A stretch of DNA of 38,270 bases, from the NCBI GenBank assembly GCA_947453625.1, contig CANGHK010000050.1, forward strand, positions 1 through 38,270, given 5' to 3'. Both the position numbers and the translations under genes were made by a program. The notes beneath the pieces were generated by a model. It saw nothing but the letters and a program-made list of their open reading frames with translations, was not told where the DNA came from and made no database searches. This DNA comes from Burkholderiales bacterium (lineage in GTDB: Bacteria; Pseudomonadota; Gammaproteobacteria; Burkholderiales; Burkholderiaceae_C). This document shows positions 30,253-38,270 of the stretch, piece after piece (the first letter of the stretch is position 1; each line of letters starts with the position of its first letter).

Positions 30253-31269
30253 GTGGACCAGATCCTGATCAACACCTTGAACGGCGTCAGCTCCGGGCTG
30301 CTGCTGTTCATGCTCAGCTCCGGGCTGACGCTGATCTTCAGCATGATGGGCGTGCTCAATTTCGCGCACGCCAGCTTCTACATGATCGGCGCCTATGTGG
30401 CTTACACGCTGACCGGCGTGCTCGGCTTCTGGCCCGCCCTGTTGCTGGCCCCGCTGGCGGTCGGGCTGATGGGCGCGCTGTTCGAGCGCACTGCGCTGCG
30501 CCGGGCGCACAAGTTCGGCCATGTGCCCGAGTTGCTGATCACCTTCGGCCTGAGCTATGTGGTGCTCGAGGTGGTGCAGTTGATCTGGGGCCGCACGCCA
30601 CTGCAGTTCAGTCCGCCCGAGCTGCTGCAGGGGCCGGCGTTCACGATCGTCCAATCCCCCGCCAGCGGCCTGTCACTGGTGCTGGGCATGGCCAGTGACG
30701 CGATCTGCCAGGGCGCGCAGTGCTCGCGATTCCCGATGACCCGCGCCTTCATGATGGGGGTGGCGCTGCTGATGCTGGTGGCCTTGTGGCTGCTGCTGAC
30801 GCGGACCCGGATCGGTCTGGTGATCCAGGCCTCGCTGACCCACCCCGAGGCGGTCGAGGCGCTGGGTCACAACGTGCCGCGGGTCTTCATGCTGGTGTTC
30901 GGCAGCGGCTGCGCGCTGGCCTGCCTGGCGGGCGTGATCGGCGGCATCACCTTCATCACCGAGCCAGCGATGGCCTCGGTGGTCGGGTCGATCATCTTCG
31001 TGGTGGTGGTGGTCGGCGGCATGGGTTCGCTGGCCGGCGCGTTTGCCGCGTCAATCCTGATCGGCCTGCTGCAAACCCTGCCGCTGACGGTGGACGCCTC
31101 GCTGGCCGATGCGATCAACCGCTTGGGCGCCTCGGTCGGCCCGGCCACGCCCGGCTGGCCCATCCTGCGCATCACGCTGGCGCAGGCCGCGCCCATCCTG
31201 CCGTATCTGCTGCTGGTGCTGATGCTGATCTTCCGGCCCAAGGGTCTGCTGGGTACCCGGGAGGGATGA
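30253..31269 (+). CDS. livH: Branched-chain-amino-acid-type ABC transporter permease LivH
   Basis: This 338-residue integral membrane protein has about eight hydrophobic segments and family motifs: NGVSSGLLLFMLSSGLTLIF near the N-terminus, VLNFAHASFYMIGAYVAY, and the GGMGSLAGAFAAS segment near the C-terminus. It forms the heterodimeric channel with LivM. The start codon is GTG at 30253. The family is usually about 290-310 residues; the extra length is mainly a loop around residues 125-160 (containing AICQGAQCSRFP). LivM follows one base after the stop. Confidence 0.94.
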   Translation: MDQILINTLNGVSSGLLLFMLSSGLTLIFSMMGVLNFAHASFYMIGAYVAYTLTGVLGFWPALLLAPLAVGLMGALFERTALRRAHKFGHVPELLITFGLSYVVLEVVQLIWGRTPLQFSPPELLQGPAFTIVQSPASGLSLVLGMASDAICQGAQCSRFPMTRAFMMGVALLMLVALWLLLTRTRIGLVIQASLTHPEAVEALGHNVPRVFMLVFGSGCALACLAGVIGGITFITEPAMASVVGSIIFVVVVVGGMGSLAGAFAASILIGLLQTLPLTVDASLADAINRLGASVGPATPGWPILRITLAQAAPILPYLLLVLMLIFRPKGLLGTREG

Positions 31270-31270
31270 C

Positions 31271-32566
31271 ATGTCCTTGCCAACCTTGAGTTACCGACCC
31301 AGAGTCCTGGGTGGCCCGGTGCTGGTCTGGGGCGGCTTCGCGCTGCTGATGGCCGCTGCACCGCTGCTGTGGACCAGCAGCTTCGCCCAGACCATGCTGT
31401 CGCAGATCGGCATCGCGATCATCGCCTGCCTGGCCTACAACATGCTGCTCGGCCAGGGCGGCATGCTGAGCTTCGGCCATGCGGTCTACAGCGGCCTGGG
31501 CTCGTTCCTGGCGATGCACACCCTCAACCTGGTGTCGGCCGGCAAGCTGGCCCTGCCGGTCGGCCTGATCCCGCTGGTGGGAGGGCTGTCCGGGCTGTTC
31601 TTCGCCTCGTTGCTGGGCTGGGTGACGACCAAGAAGAGCGGCACCACCTTCGCGATGATCACGATGGGCGTGGGCGAGCTGGTCTGGTCGATGTCGCTGA
31701 TGATCCCCGAGTTCTTCGGCGGCGAGGGCGGTGTCTCGGGCAACCGCGTCGTCGGCGCGCCGGTGTTGGGCATCAGTTTCGGGCCGCAGATCCAGGTCTA
31801 CTACCTGATCGCGGTCTATTGCTTCATCAGCACCGCGCTGATGTACGCGCTGACCCGCACGCCGCTGGGGCGCATGCTCAACGCCGTGCGCGACAACCCC
31901 GAGCGGGTCGAGTTCATAGGCTACGACACCCAGAAGGTGCGCTACTTCACCTTCATGATCTCGGGCTTCTTCGCCGGCATCGCGGGCGGTCTGGGGGCGC
32001 TGAACTTCGAGATCGTCACCGCCGAGGTGGTGGGCGCGGCGCGCTCTGGCGCCTACCTGCTGTTCGTTTTCCTGGGCGGCGCCACCTTCTTCTTCGGGCC
32101 GATCATCGGCGCGGTGCTGATGGTGATAGGCCTGGTGTTGCTGTCCGAGTTGACCAAGGCCTGGCTGCTGTATCTGGGCCTCGTCTTCCTGCTGATGGTG
32201 ATGTATGCGCCCGGCGGCATCGCCAGCCTGATCATGATGAACCTGCGGCTGGCGATGTTCGGCAAGCTGCGGCGCGTCTTGCCGGCCTACGCCGTGCTGG
32301 GCTTTGCAGCGCTGGTGGCCTTGACGGGCGCCGCGGCGATGATCGAGATGCTCTACCACCTGCAGCTCAATGCCGCGCTGGGCCCGAAGATGCCCTTCCT
32401 CGGCGCCACGCTCGATGCCCAGGCGGCGGGCAGCTGGGTCGGTGCGGTCGTCTTGCTGGCCGCGGGCGCGGGCTTGTTCGAATGGCGGCGCCGGGGCTTC
32501 GGCCAGCAATGGGATGCGATCGCCGAAGAGATCGAAGTTGAAACCAAGCGTCGGGAGGCCTTGTGA
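31271..32566 (+). CDS. livM: Branched-chain-amino-acid-type ABC transporter permease LivM, extended
   Basis: This 431-residue permease partners LivH. Family motifs include YNMLLGQGGMLSFGHAVYSG, the TPLGRMLNAVRDNPERVEFIGYD cytoplasmic loop that contacts the ATPases, and FLGGATFFFGPIIGA. After the usual end of the family, about 95 residues remain. They hold two more hydrophobic stretches (about 338-362 and 393-409) and a charged tail (FEWRRRGFGQQWDAIAEE). The ATG at 31271 is one base after the livH stop. The stop overlaps the livG start region (TGATG). Confidence 0.94.
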   Translation: MSLPTLSYRPRVLGGPVLVWGGFALLMAAAPLLWTSSFAQTMLSQIGIAIIACLAYNMLLGQGGMLSFGHAVYSGLGSFLAMHTLNLVSAGKLALPVGLIPLVGGLSGLFFASLLGWVTTKKSGTTFAMITMGVGELVWSMSLMIPEFFGGEGGVSGNRVVGAPVLGISFGPQIQVYYLIAVYCFISTALMYALTRTPLGRMLNAVRDNPERVEFIGYDTQKVRYFTFMISGFFAGIAGGLGALNFEIVTAEVVGAARSGAYLLFVFLGGATFFFGPIIGAVLMVIGLVLLSELTKAWLLYLGLVFLLMVMYAPGGIASLIMMNLRLAMFGKLRRVLPAYAVLGFAALVALTGAAAMIEMLYHLQLNAALGPKMPFLGATLDAQAAGSWVGAVVLLAAGAGLFEWRRRGFGQQWDAIAEEIEVETKRREAL

Positions 32567-33372
32567 TGAGCACCGGGCACAGCAATACCGGCCAAGCCGA
32601 ATTCGCCGTCGAATTGCTCGACGTGCACAAGCAGTTCGGCAAGACCCAGATCATCCGGGGTGCGCAGCTGCAGGTGCGCCCTGGCGAGCGGGTGGCCATC
32701 ATCGGGCCTAACGGCGCGGGCAAGAGCACCTTGTTCAACCTGATCTCCGGCCGTTTCGGGCCTAGCAGCGGGCAGATCAAGTTGAACGGCGCTCGCATCG
32801 ACGGCCTCAAGCCTTTCGAGATCAACCGGCTCGGCCTGTCGCGCAGCTTCCAGGTCAGCAACCTGTTCACCCGGCTGTCGGTGTTCGAGAACATCCGCTG
32901 CGCCGTGCTGTGGTCGATGGGCTACCAGTACGCGTTCTGGAAGTTTCTCAGCCGTTTGAACGACGCCAACGACCGCGCCGAGCAGGTGTTGCGCATGCTG
33001 CACCTCGAGCGCAGGCGCGACCATCTGGCGATGAACCTGACTTACGCAGAGCAGCGCGCGCTGGAGATCGGCCTGACGATTGCTGGCGGTTCCGACGTGA
33101 TCCTGCTCGACGAGCCTACCGCCGGCATGAGCAAGAGCGAGACCACGCGATTCATCCAGTTGATCCGCGAGGTCACGGTCGGCAAGACCTTGCTGACGGT
33201 CGAGCACGACATGGGGGTGGTGTTCGGTCTGGCCGACAAGATCGCGGTGCTGGTCTACGGCGAGGTGATCGCCTTCGACCTGCCGGAGGCTGTGCGCGCC
33301 AACCCACAGGTGCAGGAAGCCTACCTCGGGTCGGTACTGGCCGACGCCCAAGCAGCCGAAGCGGGACATTGA
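32566..33372 (+). CDS. livG: Branched-chain-amino-acid-type ABC transporter ATPase LivG
   Basis: This 268-residue ABC ATPase has Walker A GPNGAGKST (47-55), Walker B VILLDEPTAGMS and the His switch in TVEHDMGVV, all normal. The signature reads LTYAEQR: the usual Gly of the YGEQ/GGQ position is Ala161. I start at ATG 32566, with GGGAGG (32553-32558) seven bases upstream; a GTG at 32563 is directly before it in frame. The ATG overlaps the livM TGA (TGATG). It forms the ATPase pair with LivF, whose gene starts one base after this stop. Confidence 0.94.
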   Translation: MSTGHSNTGQAEFAVELLDVHKQFGKTQIIRGAQLQVRPGERVAIIGPNGAGKSTLFNLISGRFGPSSGQIKLNGARIDGLKPFEINRLGLSRSFQVSNLFTRLSVFENIRCAVLWSMGYQYAFWKFLSRLNDANDRAEQVLRMLHLERRRDHLAMNLTYAEQRALEIGLTIAGGSDVILLDEPTAGMSKSETTRFIQLIREVTVGKTLLTVEHDMGVVFGLADKIAVLVYGEVIAFDLPEAVRANPQVQEAYLGSVLADAQAAEAGH

Positions 33373-33373
33373 G

Positions 33374-34081
33374 ATGCTGAAACTCGACCAACTCAACGCC
33401 TTCTACGGCAAGAGTCATGTGCTGCATGGCGTCACGTTCAACGTCGGCCCCGGCGAGATCGTCAGCCTGCTGGGCCGCAACGGCTCGGGCCGTTCCACCA
33501 CGATCAAAGCCATCATGGGCCTGGTCGACGGCGCCGGCAGCGTCGCTTGGCGCGGCCAGCCCATCCTGGGCAAGAAGGCCTTCGAGATTGCCCACCTCGG
33601 CCTGGGCTACGTGCCCGAGAACCGCGACATCTTCCCCAAGCTGACGGTGCACCAGAACCTGATGCTGGGCCAGAAGTCGCAAGCCCTGCGTGGCAAGCAG
33701 AAGCCGCGCTGGAGCTTCGACGACATGTACCGCATGTTCCCGCGCCTGAAGGAGCGCCAGCACACCGAGGCCGGCGTGCTGTCAGGCGGCGAGCAGCAGA
33801 TGCTCACCTTGTGCCGCACGCTGATGGGCGACCCGGACCTGATCATGATCGACGAGCCGACGGAAGGCCTGGCGCCCAAGATCGTCGAACTGGTGGCCGA
33901 CTACCTGCGTGAACTGAAGCGGCGCGGCGTGTCGGTGCTGCTGGTCGAGCAGAAGCTGACCATCGCGCTGCAGGTCTCCGAGCGCTGCCTGGTGATGGGC
34001 CATGGCCAGATCGTCTTCGAAGGCACGCCATCGCAACTCAAGGCCTCGGCCGAGGTCCGAAAGGAATGGCTTGAAGTCTGA
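33374..34081 (+). CDS. livF: Branched-chain-amino-acid-type ABC transporter ATPase LivF
   Basis: This 235-residue ABC ATPase has a canonical signature LSGGEQQ (136-142) and Walker B LIMIDEPTEG (Asp160, Glu161). The Walker A motif reads GRNGSGRSTT: the invariant Lys is Arg40 (codon CGT at 33491-33493). The switch position is Gln193 in LVEQK, the usual LivF-family residue where other ABC proteins have His. So the ATP site built on LivF's own Walker A looks non-canonical while its signature, which serves the LivG site, is intact. The start ATG is one base after livG; the gene closes the transporter cluster. Confidence 0.94.
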   Translation: MLKLDQLNAFYGKSHVLHGVTFNVGPGEIVSLLGRNGSGRSTTIKAIMGLVDGAGSVAWRGQPILGKKAFEIAHLGLGYVPENRDIFPKLTVHQNLMLGQKSQALRGKQKPRWSFDDMYRMFPRLKERQHTEAGVLSGGEQQMLTLCRTLMGDPDLIMIDEPTEGLAPKIVELVADYLRELKRRGVSVLLVEQKLTIALQVSERCLVMGHGQIVFEGTPSQLKASAEVRKEWLEV

Positions 34082-34116
34082 AGTCGGCTCGGGTTTTCCC
34101 TGTCCCCAGGATCCCG

Positions 34117-34141
34117 GCTGCGTTTTGTCGCAGCAGCGACA
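34117..34141. other. Two overlapping alternative hairpins after livF
   Basis: GCTGCG/CGCAGC (34117-34122 with 34129-34134, loop TTTTGT) and TGTCGC/GCGACA (34126-34131 with 34136-34141, loop AGCA) share bases and cannot both form. They lie in the 146-base livF to beta-oxidation gap. No U-tract follows; function unknown. Confidence 0.35.
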
Positions 34142-34163
34142 GGCGCTGGCGGCGCAGGATTTT

Positions 34164-34186
34164 TAGAATAGAACGGTCGTGCTATT
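34164..34186 (+). promoter_or_regulatory. Candidate promoter -10 and TetR-type operator of the beta-oxidation operon
   Basis: AATAGAACGGTCGTGCTATT (34167-34186) is a 20-bp palindrome with nine of ten half-site positions paired except at the centre region, with the ACGnnCGT core common among TetR-family operators. TAGAAT (34164-34169), five of six matches to TATAAT, overlaps its left edge, so a bound repressor would block initiation. No good -35 is visible. Confidence 0.55.
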
Positions 34187-34227
34187 TTTTGGCACCCGCA
34201 ACATCCCCCCGCGTTGAAAGGTTTGTC

Positions 34228-36324
34228 ATGAGCGCCACCTACCAGGTCACCGACGGCATCGCCGTCATCACGATGAACAACCCGCCGGTCAACGGCCTGG
34301 GTTACGACACCCGCCGCGGCATCGCCGACGGCCTGGCCCGCGCGCAGGACGATGCCGCGGTGCTGGCGGTCGTGCTGACCGGCGCCGGCCGGGCGTTTTC
34401 GGGCGGCGCCGACATCCGCGAGTTCGACTCGCCCAAGGCCACCGCCGAGCCGAACCTGCTGACGCTGATCAAGCTGGTCGAGGCGTCAGCCAAGCCGGTC
34501 GTCGCTGCGATCCATACCGTTTGCATGGGCGGCGGGCTGGAGCTGGCGCTGGGCTGCCACTACCGCCTGGCCTCGGCCGGCGCCTTGATCGCGCTGCCCG
34601 AAGTCAAGCTGGGCCTGATCCCGGGCGCCGGCGGCACCCAGCGCCTGCCGCGGGTACTCGGCGTCGAGACCGCGCTCAACATGATCGCCACCGGCGAGCC
34701 GGTCAAGAGCGAGTTGCTGGCCTCGCAGCCGGGGCAGAAATTGTTCGACCAGATCGTCGACGGTGACTTGATGACGGGCGTGATCGCGTACGCCAAGAGC
34801 ATCGCCGCAGTGCGGCCGCTGCCGTCGGTGCGTGACCTGAAGGTGCGGCATCCGAACCCCGACGCCTACCTGCAGTTCGCCCGCAACATGGTCAAGGGCA
34901 TGAGCAAGAACTTTCCCGCGCCCATCGCCTGTGTCGAGGCGGTTGCGGCATCGCTGAAGTTCAAGAACCTGGACGACGGTCTGGCCGAGGAGTTGCGCAT
35001 CTTCAAGGGCTTGATGCTGACGCCCGAGTGCAAGGCGCTGCGCCATGCCTTCTTCGGCGAACGCGCCGCCAGCAAGATCCCCGACGTGCCCGAGGGCACG
35101 CCGCTGCGCGCCATCAACAAGGTCGGCGTGATCGGTGCCGGCACGATGGGTGGCGGCATCACGATGAACTTCCTCAACGCCGGCGTGCCGGTCACGATGC
35201 TGGAAATGAAGGCCGACGCGCTGGAGCGCGGTGTGGCCACGATCCGCAAGAACTACGAAGCCCAGGTCAAGAAGGGCAAGCTCAAGCAAGACAAGTACGC
35301 GCAGCGCATGGCGCTGCTGACGACGACGCTGAGCTACGACGACCTCAAGGACGCCGACCTGATCATCGAGGCGGTGTTCGAGGAACTCGGCGTCAAAGAG
35401 GCGGTGTTCAAGCAACTCGACGCGGTGGCCAAGCCCGGTGCGATCCTGGCGTCCAACACCTCGACGCTGGACGTCGACAAGATCGCCGCGTTCACCGGTC
35501 GGCCGCAAGACGTGGTCGGCATGCACTTCTTCAGCCCGGCCAACGTGATGCGCCTGCTGGAAGTCGTGCGTGGCAAGGCCACGGCCAAGGATGTGCTGGC
35601 CACCGTGATGGCCACCGCCAAGAAGATCAAGAAGACGGCCGTGGTCTCGGGCGTCTGCGACGGCTTCATCGGCAACCGGATGATCGAGCAGTACAGCCGC
35701 CAGGCCGGCTTCCTGCTGGACGAAGGCTGCACCCCGGCCCAGGTCGACCGTGCGGCCGAGAAGTTCGGCTTCGCGATGGGCCCGTTCCGCATGGGCGACC
35801 TGGCCGGCAACGACATCGGCTGGGCGATCCGCAAGCGCCGGGCGGTGGAGCATGCCAACATGAAATACAGCAAGACGGCCGATCTGCTGTGCGAGCTGGG
35901 CCGTTACGGACAGAAAACGGGCGCCGGCTGGTACGACTACCAGGCCGGCAAGCGCGACGCCATCCCCAGTGCGCTGGTCGACCAGATGATCGCCGACCAC
36001 CGCAAGGCGCTGGGCATCACGCCGCGCAAGATAGCCGACGAGGAGATCGTGCAGCGCCTGGTGTTCAGCCTGGTCAACGAGGCGGCGCATCTGCTGGAAG
36101 AGGGCATCGCCAACAAGGCCAGCGACATCGACATGGTCTACCTCACCGGCTACGGCTTCCCGCTGTTCCGCGGCGGCCCGCTGTGCTACGCCGACACGGT
36201 CGGGCTGTACAACGTGGTCACGGCGATGAAGCGCTTTGCCGTCAACCCGCTGGACGACGGTGCGTTCTGGCAGCCGGCGCCGCTGCTGGCGCGGTTGGTG
36301 GCCGAAGGCAAGTCCTTCACCTGA
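34228..36324 (+). CDS. Bifunctional enoyl-CoA hydratase / 3-hydroxyacyl-CoA dehydrogenase
   Basis: This 698-residue FadJ/FadB-type fusion catalyses the two middle steps of beta-oxidation. The N-terminal crotonase domain (about 1-190) has the oxyanion region GGGLELALG with catalytic Glu105 and LPEVKLGLIPGAGG with Glu125. The Rossmann dehydrogenase domain starts at GAGTMGGGI (residue 303). Catalytic His433 is in MHFFSPANVMRLLEVV, and the helical C-terminal domains follow. The start ATG at 34228 has GAAAGG upstream; an earlier in-frame ATG at 34189 is unlikely because it would put the operator palindrome almost against the start. An HD-domain gene and a thiolase follow in the same direction after 50- and 53-base gaps, an apparent operon. 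Confidence 0.94.
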   Translation: MSATYQVTDGIAVITMNNPPVNGLGYDTRRGIADGLARAQDDAAVLAVVLTGAGRAFSGGADIREFDSPKATAEPNLLTLIKLVEASAKPVVAAIHTVCMGGGLELALGCHYRLASAGALIALPEVKLGLIPGAGGTQRLPRVLGVETALNMIATGEPVKSELLASQPGQKLFDQIVDGDLMTGVIAYAKSIAAVRPLPSVRDLKVRHPNPDAYLQFARNMVKGMSKNFPAPIACVEAVAASLKFKNLDDGLAEELRIFKGLMLTPECKALRHAFFGERAASKIPDVPEGTPLRAINKVGVIGAGTMGGGITMNFLNAGVPVTMLEMKADALERGVATIRKNYEAQVKKGKLKQDKYAQRMALLTTTLSYDDLKDADLIIEAVFEELGVKEAVFKQLDAVAKPGAILASNTSTLDVDKIAAFTGRPQDVVGMHFFSPANVMRLLEVVRGKATAKDVLATVMATAKKIKKTAVVSGVCDGFIGNRMIEQYSRQAGFLLDEGCTPAQVDRAAEKFGFAMGPFRMGDLAGNDIGWAIRKRRAVEHANMKYSKTADLLCELGRYGQKTGAGWYDYQAGKRDAIPSALVDQMIADHRKALGITPRKIADEEIVQRLVFSLVNEAAHLLEEGIANKASDIDMVYLTGYGFPLFRGGPLCYADTVGLYNVVTAMKRFAVNPLDDGAFWQPAPLLARLVAEGKSFT

Positions 36325-36374
36325 TCGCCTTGCCCGCCCCGCAGCCAACCTCCCCTCACCGCCAGGAGCCTCCG

Positions 36375-36965
36375 ATGACCGCCCATGCCACCTTCACCCG
36401 GATGGAAGACAGCACCGCCGCCGACTGGCAAGCCATAGGCGCGGAGTTCCCGGCCGCCGCCCGCACGCTGGCCGACCGCGTGCTGGCGCACCTGAAACTG
36501 CTGGACGGTGACCAGGGCGGGTTTCCCATCGACCGCTACCAGCACTCGCTGCAGACCGCGACGCGGGCGTTCAAGGCCGGCGAGGACGAGGAATACGTGG
36601 TCTGCGCGCTGCTGCACGACATCGGCGACACGCTGGGGACTTACAACCACTTCGACATCGCCGCGGCCATCCTCCAGCCGTTTGTCAGCGAGGCCAACCT
36701 GTGGATGGTGCAGCACCATGGCATCTTCCAGGGCTACTTCTTCTTTCACCACATCGGGCTGGACCGCAACCTGCGCGAACAGTTTCGCGGCCATCCGCAC
36801 TTTGACCGCACCGAAGCGTTCTGCGCGCTCTACGACAACCCGGCCTTCGACCCGGGCGCCGAGACGCTGCCGATCAGCGTCTTCGAGCCCATGGTCAGGC
36901 GGGTCTTCAGCCAGGTGAAGAACAGCGTCTACAAGTCCTCGACCGCGATGCCGGCCGCTGCCTGA
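36375..36965 (+). CDS. HD-domain protein, PhnZ/MIOX-like, in the beta-oxidation operon
   Basis: This 196-residue HD-domain protein has candidate metal ligands His57 (YQHSLQTAT), His81-Asp82 (ALLHDIGD), His92 (YNHFD), His114/His115 (VQHHGIFQ) and Asp154. The Hx24HD spacing and the HSLQTA context recall the HD oxygenases PhnZ/TmpB and myo-inositol oxygenase more than phosphodiesterases. The residue three after the HD aspartate, a substrate contact in those enzymes (His in PhnZ, Lys in MIOX), is Asp85 here. The activity is unknown: a phosphohydrolase is the conventional annotation, a di-iron oxygenase the alternative. AGGAG lies before the ATG at 36375. It sits between the bifunctional enzyme and the thiolase genes. 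Confidence 0.85.
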   Translation: MTAHATFTRMEDSTAADWQAIGAEFPAAARTLADRVLAHLKLLDGDQGGFPIDRYQHSLQTATRAFKAGEDEEYVVCALLHDIGDTLGTYNHFDIAAAILQPFVSEANLWMVQHHGIFQGYFFFHHIGLDRNLREQFRGHPHFDRTEAFCALYDNPAFDPGAETLPISVFEPMVRRVFSQVKNSVYKSSTAMPAAA

Positions 36966-37018
36966 CCGTTGCGTGCCGTCGCCCCCCAAATTTCCCGTCT
37001 GACCCCCAGGAGCCCCTC

Positions 37019-38194
<1,176 letters not shown>

Positions 38195-38204
38195 TCCCCC
38201 CCGT

Positions 38205-38219
38205 AGCGCCTTCGGCGCT
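38205..38219 (+). terminator. Short hairpin after the thiolase gene
   Basis: AGCGCC (38205-38210) and GGCGCT (38214-38219) form a 6-bp stem with a TTC loop, 10 bases after the thiolase stop. There is no T-tract, so it is at best a weak terminator. Confidence 0.35.
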
Positions 38220-38250
38220 CCCACCCGGGGCGGGGCGAGCCCGGACGCGC

Positions 38251-38270
38251 AACCGTCCCTGCGGACGGTT
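38251..38270 (+). terminator. Perfect 8-bp hairpin at the window edge
   Basis: AACCGTCC (38251-38258) pairs with GGACGGTT (38263-38270) across CTGC. The stem ends in TT at the last base of the window; whether a U-tract follows cannot be seen. It is a good candidate terminator of the beta-oxidation operon. Confidence 0.6.

Noticed and set aside
34486-36348. 620-codon frame on the minus strand opposite the bifunctional beta-oxidation gene
   Set aside because: Antisense mirror of a well-conserved enzyme; no motifs.

Overview
The window is very GC-rich, has short intergenic gaps and long spurious antisense reading frames. Its gene content and order point to a betaproteobacterium of the order Burkholderiales (Rubrivivax/Leptothrix/Roseateles-like). 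Supporting markers are the smc-zipA-like-ligA-def order, the dapC-dapD-pilus ATPase-dapE block, the yciB-bolA-parvulin block, and a LivHMGF transporter beside an acyl-CoA ligase and a beta-oxidation operon. This placement is inferred from gene content; no rRNA or tRNA is present.

Layout. (1) Bases 2-2464 hold the 3' part of a secreted-type zinc metalloprotease on the + strand. (2) Bases 2520-11779 hold a long run of minus-strand genes: a YheS-like ABC-F ATPase, prmB, dapE, a PilU-like pilus ATPase, dapD, dapC, a small SET-domain protein, an exported peroxiredoxin and queF. (3) From an AT-rich divergent promoter island the + strand carries smc, a ZipA-like FtsZ-binding protein, ligA, def and an exported FecR/DUF6600-type proline-rich protein (11950-21337). 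(4) A GDSL arylesterase (minus) and a YbbA-like ABC ATPase (plus) diverge from overlapping start codons. (5) Bases 22852-26739 carry a minus-strand run: parvulin isomerase, BolA, YciB, MsrB and SelO. (6) From 26904 to the end everything is on the + strand: an acyl-CoA ligase, a branched-chain-amino-acid-type ABC transporter (binding protein, two permeases, two ATPases), then a beta-oxidation set (bifunctional enoyl-CoA hydratase/3-hydroxyacyl-CoA dehydrogenase, an HD-domain protein, a thiolase).

How the parts fit. The dap genes supply three steps of the succinylase route to diaminopimelate and lysine. SMC, ZipA-like, LigA and Def are chromosome, division and translation housekeeping. The right end is catabolic: uptake of an amino acid or related solute, CoA activation of an acid, and thiolytic breakdown. 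Several regulatory signals can be read there: a GC-rich hairpin repeat after the ligase gene, an ACGT-type palindrome before the binding-protein gene, a strong intrinsic terminator between the binding-protein and permease genes, and a 20-bp palindrome with a good -10 box before the beta-oxidation operon.

Most interesting points. The two liv ATPases carry non-canonical residues that fall in the same composite ATP site (Arg for Lys in the LivF P-loop, Ala for Gly in the LivG signature). An HD-domain protein with a PhnZ/MIOX-like residue pattern sits inside the beta-oxidation operon. No CRISPR array, prophage, insertion sequence, rRNA or tRNA was seen, and no stretch longer than 300 bases lacks a gene.
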